Shown: positions 7,960 through 16,706 of the stretch, one piece after another
How positions within the stretch are numbered: position 1 is the stretch's first letter
Layout of the letters: each line of letters begins with the position of its first letter
Source: Treponema sp.
Lineage (GTDB): Bacteria; Spirochaetota; Spirochaetia; Treponematales; Breznakiellaceae
Length of the DNA: 18,960 nucleotides
Reading direction: 5' to 3'
Assembly (NCBI GenBank): GCA_031275035.1
Contig: JAISPH010000177.1
Location: 1 to 18,960 of the forward strand
Made by a program: the position numbers and the translations under genes
The notes under the pieces: generated by a model
What the model was told of the DNA's origin: nothing
The model's input: only the letters and a program-made list of their open reading frames with translations
The model's database searches: none

Positions 7960-9240
7960 CTATGGGTTTGCCAAAACGTTTTCCGCAGCTTGACGGACCG
8001 TGCTGGTAATATAGTCGTAGGTCATAAAAAATTTGATCCCCTGTTTTTCCAGCTCATACCGGGGAACGTCGCCTATGCGCATGGCGAGAACACAGGAACA
8101 GTCCTTTAGGATCTCCGCAATCGCGGCAAAACGGTTTTCATCGCCGCCGTAATTTGACGGTCCAAGGCAATATGGGGGAATCTCCCGGCGTTCAATAAAT
8201 CTAACCTGGTCCGCATGGTATTCGTACACATGAAACGCCCGGGCGTGACCAAAGTGCTGATCCACCAGCATTCCGTTTTGAGAAGCCGCGGCAAAGCGCA
8301 GGGTTACTGTCCCGGCGGGGATTTCCGGCGTTTCCTGCGCCGCTGTCTGCGCCATCCCACGGGAAAACGGCGCGGCGTTTCCCGTAAAACTGAGGAACAC
8401 GTCCTCATCGATACACCCTACTGCGTCGGCGCGGCACTGACGGCAATGATACATCTGGGGCAGGATGCCCTCACGGTACCGGCGGATTTCCGTAATCTCG
8501 GCATTGCTGGTGAGGGGGAGGTATTCAAAAAGGCTCCCCTTGACCGGGATAAGCTGTATAATGTTGAGCAGGTCCGCGCCGGCCTCCTTTACCTTTTCCG
8601 CTATGGCCGGAATCCGGCTGTCGTTGAGTCCTTTGAGGAGCACCACGTTGATCTTGCTGACTATCCCCAGCTCCCTGAGCCGCCGTATTCCTGCATATTG
8701 GTTTTCCAGAAGCCGCCGGACCCCTTCTTTTCCGGTATAGCGCGTCCCCTCCCATTCAACGAAACGGTATATGCGTTTGCCGGTTTCACTGTTTGCCGCG
8801 TTTACCGTAACCGTTACATGGGATACCCCCAGGGCCGCTATTTCACCGGCATAACGGGAAAGGAGCAGGCCGTTGGTGGAAAGGCAAAAGGTAACGCCCG
8901 GATCGGCCCTTCGTATCAAGATGAAGGTCTCCTGAGTCTTCTCAAAATCCGCCAGGGCGTCCCCGGGCCCGGCGATGCCCGCCACGTCAATGGGCCCGAG
9001 TTTTTCCCGCGCTGCCAGAAACCGGTCCAGGGCTTCCCGGGGGCTCAGGACCTGGGAGCTTACCCCTGGACGGCTCTCGTTGGCGCGCTGGTATTTGCGG
9101 ACACAGTAATTGCACTGAATGTTACAGGCGGGGGCGACCGGCAGGTGGATTCGGGTATCTTTTCCGCCGCATCCGTTAAAGCAGGGATGGGTCAGGGATT
9201 TCTTCAGGTTTTCTGTTTTTGTCAGGGTACTGTCCGGCAT
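7960..9240 (-). CDS. nifB: NifB-family radical SAM cofactor-maturation protein with C-terminal NifX-like domain (MarB candidate)
   Basis: NifB fuses two 4Fe-4S units and inserts carbide to make the precursor of nitrogenase-type cofactors. The 426-residue product is complete. It has HPCF near C20, the radical SAM triad C39/C43/C46 (APACNIQCNYC), NESRPGV, GIAGPGD (about 88-94), and YHCRQCRADAVG. A C-terminal NifX/NafY-like domain (about 310-426, VDQHFGHARAFHVYEY) follows. ATG 9240 has GGCGGAG upstream. It begins 11 bp after the nifH-like fragment on the same strand, so it was probably co-transcribed with it. With NifHDK-like and MetY neighbours it is best read as the maturase of a methylthio-alkane reductase; ordinary NifB for N2 fixation cannot be excluded. 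Confidence 0.88.
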   Translation of the reverse strand: MPDSTLTKTENLKKSLTHPCFNGCGGKDTRIHLPVAPACNIQCNYCVRKYQRANESRPGVSSQVLSPREALDRFLAAREKLGPIDVAGIAGPGDALADFEKTQETFILIRRADPGVTFCLSTNGLLLSRYAGEIAALGVSHVTVTVNAANSETGKRIYRFVEWEGTRYTGKEGVRRLLENQYAGIRRLRELGIVSKINVVLLKGLNDSRIPAIAEKVKEAGADLLNIIQLIPVKGSLFEYLPLTSNAEITEIRRYREGILPQMYHCRQCRADAVGCIDEDVFLSFTGNAAPFSRGMAQTAAQETPEIPAGTVTLRFAAASQNGMLVDQHFGHARAFHVYEYHADQVRFIERREIPPYCLGPSNYGGDENRFAAIAEILKDCSCVLAMRIGDVPRYELEKQGIKFFMTYDYITSTVRQAAENVLANP

Positions 9241-9251
9241 CGATCTCCGCC

Positions 9252-10517
<1,266 letters not shown>

Positions 10518-10528
10518 ACGGAGAAACC

Positions 10529-12018
10529 ATGAGTGAAATTAACCTGAAGGCCGGACACGCCCCGGTACGGGAAACGCGGCTGGGGTCCATCACCGGTTAC
10601 ACGGGAAGCGCCGGGGATCTGGTAAGCTGCGCCCGGCGGGGGACCCTGCGGGACAAGAGCCGCAGCTTCAGCCAGTGCATGGGCTGCTCCACCTCCAATG
10701 CGGCCTGTACCGTCGTCCTGATCCGGGACGCGGCGGTGATAAGCCACGGGCCGGTGGGCTGCGCCGGCTGCCTCCACGAATTCGCCTTTACCTACCAGGT
10801 AAACGGCATACACCGGAATGTGGACAACCCGGAACAGCGCGCATCTTTACCACCAATGTAAACGAAAAGGATACGGTCTACGGGGCGGGGCAGAAACTTG
10901 CCGCTGCGATCCGCGACGTGTACCGGCGGGTAAAGCCGGCGGCCATATTTATCATCACCACCTGTGCCTCCGGCATCATCGGGGACGATGTGGAAGGCAT
11001 TGCCGGGGAGGCGGAGGAAGAAATCGGCGTCCCCGTGGGGGCCATGTTCTGCGAGGGCTTCCGCTCGAAGATCTGGACCAGCGGCTTTGATTCGGGTTAC
11101 CACGGCATTGCCCGGAAGCTGATCAAAAAACCGGTAAAAAAACAGGAGGACCTGGTCAACATCGTTAACTTCTGGGGGGCCGATTTGTTCGGCCGCTGGT
11201 TCAAACGGCTTGGTCTCCGGGTCAATTACCTTACCCCCTACGCCACGGTGGCCCAAATCGCCTCGTCCTCCGAAGCGGCCTGTACCATCCAGATCTGCGC
11301 AACCCTGGGCTCCTACCTGGGGGCCGCCCTGAAACAGGAATTCGGCGTGCCGGGAATAAGGGTGTCCGCCCCCTACGGCATCGTCCAGACCGAACGCTGG
11401 TTCCGGGAGCTGGGCCGCCTGACGGGCCGGGAAGCGGCGGCGGAGCTTTTTCTCCGTGAAGAGCGGGAACGCTGGCTCCCGGACATAGAAACCCTGCGGG
11501 AGAAGCTTTCCGGCAAAACCGCCTATGTTACCGCCGGCGCCTCCCACGGCCATTCCCTTTTGGGTCTGCTGCAGGAGCTGGGGATGAAACCCCTGGGGGC
11601 CGCCATCTTCCACCACGATCCCATCTACGACAACGGCGCCGAATCCGCCGACACCCTGCAGAATGTGGTGAAGGATTATACCGACGAGATCAGGGGCTAC
11701 AATGTCTGCAACAAGAAGGAATTTGAACTGGCCAATATCCTCAACAGGGTCCGGCCCGACATACTCCTGGCCCGGCACGGGGGCATGACCCTCTGGGGCG
11801 CCAAATACGGCATACCGTCGCTTTTAATCGGGGATGAACATTTCGGCATGGGCTACGAGGGAATCGCCGGTTACGGAAAGCGTATCCTTGAAACAATCGA
11901 AAACGACGAGTTTGTGAAGAACCTTGCAAAGCACGCCATCAATCCCTATACCGAATGGTGGCTGGCGCAGGATCCCTTCGCCTTTTTGGAAGACGGCGCG
12001 CATGTCAGAGCATATTGA
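10529..12018 (+). pseudogene. NifD-like (MarD-like) nitrogenase-family alpha subunit, one frameshift
   Basis: Start ATG 10529 has GGAG 5 nt upstream. The first frame ends at TAA 10859-10861, but homology shifts to another frame at about 10837: inserting one base after CAG (10835-10837) gives PEQARIFTTNVNEKD and an open frame to TGA 12018 (496 residues). P-cluster-type cysteines are present: C53 (MGCSTSN), C78 (HGPVGC) and the cysteine of TTCASGIIGDD. A cofactor Cys candidate (TIQICATLGSYLG) and His candidate (GDEHFGMGYEGIAGYG) also remain. The C-S-T-S-N-A-A-C variant and overall sequence differ from N2-fixing NifD and suit the nitrogenase-like Mar branch. No nifE, nifN or nifI is seen nearby. 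Confidence 0.83.
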
Positions 12019-13336
12019 ACAGCAGCGCTACATGTGCGCCATAGGCGCCATGCAGACCGTGGTGGCCATTCCCCGGGCGATTCCCATACTCCACTCGGGG
12101 CCGGGCTGCGGCAGCATGGCCGCCGGCTTTTTTGAACGTTCCCGGGGTTATTCCGGGGGCGGCACCGCGCCGTGTACCAACTTTACCGAATCCGATGTGG
12201 TCTTCGGCGGGGAAAAACAAATTGGCCGGGCTTATTGCCAATTCCTACCGGATCCTGAAAAAGCGACCTCCAGGTGGTTTTGCCCGGCTGTACCTCCGCC
12301 ATTGTGGGGGACGACATCGACGGCATCGTAAAAAATTCGCCGGCGAGGGGAAGCCCATCGTCTTTGCCGATACCCCCGGCTTCAAGTACAGCAACTATGA
12401 GGCCCACAGCGAGATCGTCAAGGCGATTTTGAAACAGTACGTCGCCCGCTTCGCCCCGGCGGAACAGCCCAAGGACAGGCGGCTTGTCAACCTCTTTGCG
12501 TCCATCCCCTATCAGGATCAATTCTGGAAGGGCAATCTGGAAGAGTTGAAGCGCCTTGTTGAAGGGATAGGCCTCAAGGTCAACATCCTCTTCGGCCCCC
12601 TTTCACGGGGCGTTGAGGAATGGAAGGAGATCCCCAGGGCGGCCTTCACATACTGGTGTCCCCCTGGTTCGGCCTTCCCATCGTACAGTACCTGGAAGAA
12701 ACCTACGGCCAGCCCTTCTTCCGGTTCCCCTACCTGCCCATGGGCGGCAATGAGACCACCCGGTTTCTCCGGAAGCTCGCGGCCTGCGCCGGCGCCCAGG
12801 GCGCGGGGCTCGACGGCGGCCGCGTCGAGGCGTTTATCAGACAGGAAGAGCTGGTTTTCTACGAGGAGATCGACAACCTCGCCGCCTTCCTGCTGGAATT
12901 CCGTTACGGCCTTCCCTCCTGGATGCACATCATCCACGGCGCAAGTTATGTGCTGGGCATGACGGCGTTCCTCCTCAACGAAGCGGGCCTCGTTCCCAAG
13001 GAACTTTTTATCACCGACAACACCCCCGAACCTTTCCGGGAGGAAATTCTGAAAACCGCCGCCGGGTTTTCCGCAAAGCGGACCATCCCCGTCGAGTTCC
13101 AGCACGACGCGGGCCTGACCCAGGCGGCAATAGAAGCGGCGGACCACGAAGGCCGGGGGCTCATCATCGGCAGCGGCTGGGACAAGGATCTGGCCCGGAA
13201 GAAGGGCTGCGATTTCCCGTCCGCCGCCCTGCCTTCACCCTACCGGCTGGTGATGACCACAGGCTACGCCGGCTGCCGCGGGGGCCTCAGGCTCATCGAG
13301 GATATCTACAACACCGCCCTTACCGGTTACCGGTAA
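12002..13336 (+). pseudogene. NifK-like (MarK-like) nitrogenase-family beta subunit, four indels
   Basis: ATG 12002 overlaps the NifD-like stop by 17 bp. Cysteines MCAIGAM, GPGCGSM and LPGCTSAIVGDDIDG match the three P-cluster ligands of NifK. The frame is broken four times: an extra A in the run 12213-12217 (restores GGENKLAGLI), an extra A in 12258-12262 (restores ILKSDLQVVLPG), a missing A in 12330-12335 (restores VKKFAGEGKP), and a missing base at about 12648 (restores AAF-N/H-ILVSPWFG). The changes sum to zero, so start and stop are in the same frame (444 residues restored). The last part, from about 12650 to TAA 13336, is clean. It lacks the N-terminal extension of some NifK proteins. 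No premature stop occurs in the restored frame, so the damage is recent or is sequencing error. Confidence 0.83.
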
Positions 13337-13568
13337 ACTGTACCATCCGCTTCTGCCTATAGACGCATTGCGTATATGTCCTCCTCCCCGCAAATATGGC
13401 GACGCTTAGGAAACCCCGCCGAACCCCTGGTTCGCGCTCTGCTCCGGGGAGGCTCATCAGACTTGTTCAATAACCCGGTTAGTTATCGCGGACTTTCGTC
13501 CGACACAAGTCCTTTTTAAGTGATTGTTGGCGAACCTTGGTTCGACAGAAACTGAAGTTTCTGAACAA
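13337..13568. other. Hairpin-rich non-coding interval downstream of the NifK-like gene
   Basis: No gene is supported in 13337-13619. Bases 13420-13563 hold five perfect short inverted repeats: CGAACC-CCT-GGTTCG (13420-13434), TAACC-C-GGTTA (13471-13481), CGGAC-TTTC-GTCCG (13489-13502), CGAACC-TT-GGTTCG (13531-13544) and CAGAAAC-TGAA-GTTTCTG (13546-13563). TTGTTCA (13463-13469) can also pair with TGAACAA (13562-13568) to enclose the last four. The first and fourth share the same arms. It may be a structured RNA, a set of protein-binding sites, or a termination region for the convergent transcripts. No T-tract terminator is clear and no known RNA family is recognised. Confidence 0.4.
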
Positions 13569-13619
13569 CTCTATTCACATTAACGAGCGGTCAAGCGCCG
13601 CCCGCACGTTTTTGCCGGA

Positions 13620-13979
13620 TCAATTCAGTGTCGAAAACAAGGACTTTTTGGGGTCTTCCTTCTTGGCGGATTTTTTAGCCGCAGGTTTTGGCGCGGCGGG
13701 TTTTTTTTCCGCAGGTTTCCTGGCGGCCGTCTTCCGGGCCGCGGGCTTTTTAGCGGCAGGTTTCCTGGCGGCGGGCTTTTTCGCCGCAGCTTTTTTAAGC
13801 TCAGGATCAAGATCCTCTATCTTGGCGGCGGCGGCGCCTTTCTGGATCGATTTAATTCCCTTGAGGGCGGCGGCCTTGGTGTTGTACGCTTCGCTGGAAG
13901 CAATAATTTCGCCGTTGGTCGCCTTCAGATTAAACCGGTATTTTTTCGCTCTGTCTACAAATAAAGTGAATTTAGCCAT
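13620..13979 (-). CDS. DUF1508 (UPF0339/YegP-like) protein with histone-H1-like Lys/Ala/Pro tail
   Basis: The 119-residue product is in two parts. Residues 1-58 form one DUF1508 unit: FTLFVDRAKKYRFNLKA, then NGEIIASSEAY and KAAALKGIKSIQKGA. DUF1508 proteins usually carry one or two such units; their biochemical role is poorly known. Residues about 60-110 are a low-complexity basic tail of KKPAA/RKPAA repeats, like bacterial histone-H1-type or AlgP/HU-tail proteins, suggesting nucleic-acid binding (inference). The matching DNA (about 13650-13805) is an imperfect repeat prone to length change. ATG 13979 has AAAGGAG upstream and a strong promoter about 30 bp away, so expression may be high. Confidence 0.8.
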   Translation of the reverse strand: MAKFTLFVDRAKKYRFNLKATNGEIIASSEAYNTKAAALKGIKSIQKGAAAAKIEDLDPELKKAAAKKPAARKPAAKKPAARKTAARKPAEKKPAAPKPAAKKSAKKEDPKKSLFSTLN

Positions 13980-14006
13980 ATCAGCTCCTTTAATAGAATT
14001 GCTGTT

Positions 14007-14035
14007 ATTATAACATAGGCTTTTTATAATAGCAA
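14007..14035 (-). promoter_or_regulatory. Strong promoter for the DUF1508/H1-tail gene
   Basis: On the minus strand, TTGCTA (14035-14030) and a perfect TATAAT (14012-14007) are separated by 17 bp. Transcription should start near 14000, about 20 nt before the start codon. An inverted repeat with 8-bp arms, TATTATAA (14006-14013) and TTATAATA (14024-14031), overlaps both elements and could be an operator or simply AT-rich promoter sequence. Confidence 0.55.
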
Positions 14036-14070
14036 TTGCCAGTTAAAAAATTCGCAGCAAAATGTGCGGA

Positions 14071-15603
14071 TTAATTCCGCAGGGCCCGTTCCGCCAGGTT
14101 GAGATCCGCACTAAGCTGACGCTGGCCGGGAAATTCTTTAAGACCCTCCTGAATGATCCTGCGGGCTTCTTCGTAATTTCCTCTGTTATAGAAAGATGCA
14201 AAGGCATTGTGAAATTCCGAAACCCGGTTCGCCCGGAAGGTTTGGAGGGCGGCGTTCAGCCGGGAATTGGGGCCGTAACGGTTAAGGGCTTCTTCAACAT
14301 AAGCGACAGCCTCCGGATAGGAACCGGCCGAGATCCGGCGTTCCCCTTCTTTTATAATGACCAGGCTCCGCAGTTCATCGATCCTGCCCCTGGGGAAACG
14401 GGACGCGGATGCGGCAACAGCTTCCAGGGCGGCCTCCGCTTCTTCCGCAGAAGCAGCCCCGGCGCATTGACCGATCAATTCCGCTTCCAGCACCACCGTA
14501 TCAAGTTTTACAAAATTTTCGGAACTTAAAACCGGAGTATGCCGGATCAGGGCTTTCCGGGCTTCGGGGATTTTCTGCGCCCTGATAAGTTTTGTGATCA
14601 GATTATTTGAAGCGGCGAAGATCATCTCCTGCCAGCGTTCCCCTTCGGGATATTTTTCTCCCGCAAGGGCGGCCCATCTGAGGGCGTCTTCCTCCCTGCC
14701 GTCCCGGATAAGGGCGCCGCCAAAATTATAGAGTCTGTTCAACAGATCGCTCCGGGGGTTCCCGAAGAAGGGAGAACCGGCGGCGGCATTCTCCGCCGAA
14801 AGCAGGGCCGCCCGGTCCAGCGCAAGGGACACCGCTTCGGCATAACGGCCCCGGGATTCGGCTTCGGAGATCCGGTTGGAAAGAATCAGGGAAACCAGTT
14901 CCAGCCGGTCTATGGCGGACCGGTCCCGGTAATTCCGGGCCGGCACATAGGCAAAACCGGTGGTCTTGCCGAAATCATCATGGAAATCTTTTCTATGGCC
15001 CGGATCAAAACCATACCGGTTGGTAGTCTCCACATCGATCAGTTCCGTCCCGGCCCGGACTGTTACAAAGGCATGGTCCCTGGTCATTACCCCCGATACA
15101 TCGAGGCCCGCGGATACCGCCAGGATCATGTAGAGCACCGCCGAGGATACACAGTTGTACCGGCCTGTGTTGAAGAGCTGATCCATCCTGGTCTGCCGTT
15201 CCGAGTAGGATCTGAGGAAGCGACGGTGCATATAGTTGAGAATGTACTCTCCCCGCTCTAGGGTATCCGCCGGAGCGGCCGGACCTATTTCCGCCGCCGC
15301 TTCCCGGAGCCGTTCCATATAAGATACATTGTCCCCGCTGCCCGAGGCCCAGAGGGCTATCTCCGCCAGATCCTGCCAGGAATAAGCGGCCCTGCGGGAA
15401 TAGGCCAGGGCCTGGGGATCCGCCTCCAGGGCGGGAAAGGAACTCTGGGCGGAAAGAACGGGGAGGACGATCATCATCAAAACCGGCAAAGCCGCCGCAC
15501 GGACAAAAAGCCCCGGAAAACCCGGATGGATGTTCATTTGCAGCGGAGCCTGATATCCAGGAACCCGCTTGAGCGGAGGAGGCTCTGCGGCGGGGAGGTT
15601 CAT
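14071..15603 (-). CDS. Exported transglutaminase-like / tetratricopeptide-repeat protein
   Basis: About 510 residues if started at ATG 15603. A hydrophobic signal segment (about 32-52, VRAAALPVLMMIVLPVLSA) suggests export, with possible cleavage after LSA; there is no lipobox cysteine. A transglutaminase-like core follows, with candidate Cys-His-Asp residues C151 (YNCVSSAVLYMIL), H177 (TRDHAFVTV) and D190 (ELIDVETTNRYG). The C-terminal half (about 215-510) is helical repeats of TPR character, for example RISAGSYPEAVAYVEEALNR and RGNYEEARRIIQEGLKEFPG. The substrate is unknown. Starts further upstream (TTG 15657, ATG 15627) fall within or upstream of the predicted promoter. ATG 15537 (MNIHPGFPG) would give a more classical signal peptide but has no ribosome-binding site. 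Confidence 0.75.
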   Translation of the reverse strand: MNLPAAEPPPLKRVPGYQAPLQMNIHPGFPGLFVRAAALPVLMMIVLPVLSAQSSFPALEADPQALAYSRRAAYSWQDLAEIALWASGSGDNVSYMERLREAAAEIGPAAPADTLERGEYILNYMHRRFLRSYSERQTRMDQLFNTGRYNCVSSAVLYMILAVSAGLDVSGVMTRDHAFVTVRAGTELIDVETTNRYGFDPGHRKDFHDDFGKTTGFAYVPARNYRDRSAIDRLELVSLILSNRISEAESRGRYAEAVSLALDRAALLSAENAAAGSPFFGNPRSDLLNRLYNFGGALIRDGREEDALRWAALAGEKYPEGERWQEMIFAASNNLITKLIRAQKIPEARKALIRHTPVLSSENFVKLDTVVLEAELIGQCAGAASAEEAEAALEAVAASASRFPRGRIDELRSLVIIKEGERRISAGSYPEAVAYVEEALNRYGPNSRLNAALQTFRANRVSEFHNAFASFYNRGNYEEARRIIQEGLKEFPGQRQLSADLNLAERALRN

Positions 15604-15657
15604 TGACGATCTTGAATGCCTTTTCATATTATATAAATATACCGGAAGCTTTTTCAA
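15603..15657. promoter_or_regulatory. Bidirectional promoter with overlapping -10 elements (TPR gene / trxB)
   Basis: Minus strand: TTGAAA (15657-15652), 18-bp spacer, TATAAT (15633-15628), expected start near 15621 toward the TPR gene. Plus strand: TTGACG (15603-15608), 18-bp spacer, TATTAT (15627-15632), expected start near 15639 toward trxB. The two -10 hexamers overlap by five bases on opposite strands, so binding should be mutually exclusive. The plus-strand -35 overlaps the chosen TPR start codon. Confidence 0.5.
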
Positions 15658-15713
15658 AATGTAAGCTTTTGAAAGAGCAGCCGCAGATTTAGCGGAAACG
15701 GAACGGAGCTGTT

Positions 15714-16706
15714 ATGGCTGAACTTGATGCGGATTTGCTTATTATAGGCGCCGGTCCCGCCGGATTGACCGCCGCCCAGTACGGGGCCCGGGCCAATCTG
15801 CCGGCGCTGGTTCTTGAACAGCTTGCGCCGGGAGGCCAGGCGCTGCTTATTGACAGGCTTGAAAACTATCCCGGCTGCCTGCCCGGCGCGGAGGGAGAAA
15901 TTAAATCGGGATTTGATTTCTCCCAGGATCTGTACCGTCAGGCCGAATCCTTCGGCGCCCGCTTTATGACCGAATCGGCGTTGTCCATCACCGCAGAAAC
16001 CGGCGGGAACAATAGCCGGTACTTTGCGGCGGCCCTGGGAAACGCCAAGACCCTGCGGGCCCTGGCGGTGATTATCGCCACCGGTTCCAAACACCGTACC
16101 CTGGATATACCCGGAGAGGCGGAATTATACGGCCGGGGGGTTTCCTACTGCGCCACCTGCGACGGTCCCTTCTTTAAAGGAAAACGGATCTTCGTGGTCG
16201 GCGGCGGGGACGCCGCCTGCGACGAGGCCCGGTATCTTTCCAATTTGACTGATACCGTCGTCATGATCCACCGGAGGGATCGTTTCCGGGCCCAGAAGGT
16301 TCTGGCGGAACGGACGCTTAAAAACCCCCGCATCGAAGTCCGTTTCAATACCAGAATACTGGAAATCCGGGGGACAAACTCCGCCGGCGGAGATCATGTT
16401 TCCTCGGTGCTTTTGGAACGGGTGGACCGGAGGGAACAGTACGAAGAATCCGCCGATGCGGTTTTTATCTTTGCGGGAACCCTTCCCCAATCTTCCCTGA
16501 TAAACCAGCTTGGCGTAAAAACCGATGAAAACGGCTATATCATAACGGATCAGTCCATGGCCTCATCGGTTCCCGGAATCTTTGCCGCCGGGGATGTCCG
16601 TTCCGGCGCTTTCCGGCAGGTGGTGGTCGCCGCCGGCGAGGGGGCCGCCGCGGCCCACAGCGCCGTCCTGTACATTGACGCCTTGAAGGGCGAAGCATAT
16701 ACGTGA
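15714..16706 (+). CDS. trxB: Thioredoxin reductase (NADPH), FAD flavoprotein
   Basis: TrxB transfers electrons from NADPH through FAD and a redox disulfide to thioredoxin. The 330-residue product has the FAD dinucleotide motif GAGPAGLTAAQYGA (about 12-25), the redox centre C146-A-T-C149 in YCATCDGPFFKGK, the NADPH fold VVGGGDAACDEA with downstream HRRDRFRA, and the C-terminal FAD motif GIFAAGDVRSGAFRQVV. Length and order are typical of low-molecular-weight bacterial TrxB. ATG 15714 has GGAG 5 nt upstream. The stop overlaps the next start (GTGA), so it is translationally coupled to the glycosidase. A redox role for the unit beyond TrxB is not evident. Confidence 0.93.
   Translation: MAELDADLLIIGAGPAGLTAAQYGARANLPALVLEQLAPGGQALLIDRLENYPGCLPGAEGEIKSGFDFSQDLYRQAESFGARFMTESALSITAETGGNNSRYFAAALGNAKTLRALAVIIATGSKHRTLDIPGEAELYGRGVSYCATCDGPFFKGKRIFVVGGGDAACDEARYLSNLTDTVVMIHRRDRFRAQKVLAERTLKNPRIEVRFNTRILEIRGTNSAGGDHVSSVLLERVDRREQYEESADAVFIFAGTLPQSSLINQLGVKTDENGYIITDQSMASSVPGIFAAGDVRSGAFRQVVVAAGEGAAAAHSAVLYIDALKGEAYT

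Noticed and set aside
10837..12650. Programmed frameshifting in the NifD/NifK-like genes
   Set aside because: Five separate shifts of both signs without slippery-heptamer-plus-structure arrangements are better explained by decay or sequence error.
13454..13460. CTGATGA on the minus strand as a hammerhead ribozyme core
   Set aside because: No GAAA follows at the right distance after a closing stem, and no cleavage-site stem was found.
13531..13550. GGTTCGA as a tRNA T-arm
   Set aside because: The flanks do not form a 5-bp T-stem, and no acceptor stem or CCA end is present.
13650..13805. The GC-rich repetitive DNA as a CRISPR or satellite array
   Set aside because: It encodes the KKPAA-type tail in frame and has no regular repeat-spacer structure.
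15625..15657. TTG 15657 or ATG 15627 as the start of the TPR gene
   Set aside because: The TTG is part of the predicted -35 and the ATG directly abuts the -10, upstream of the expected transcription start.
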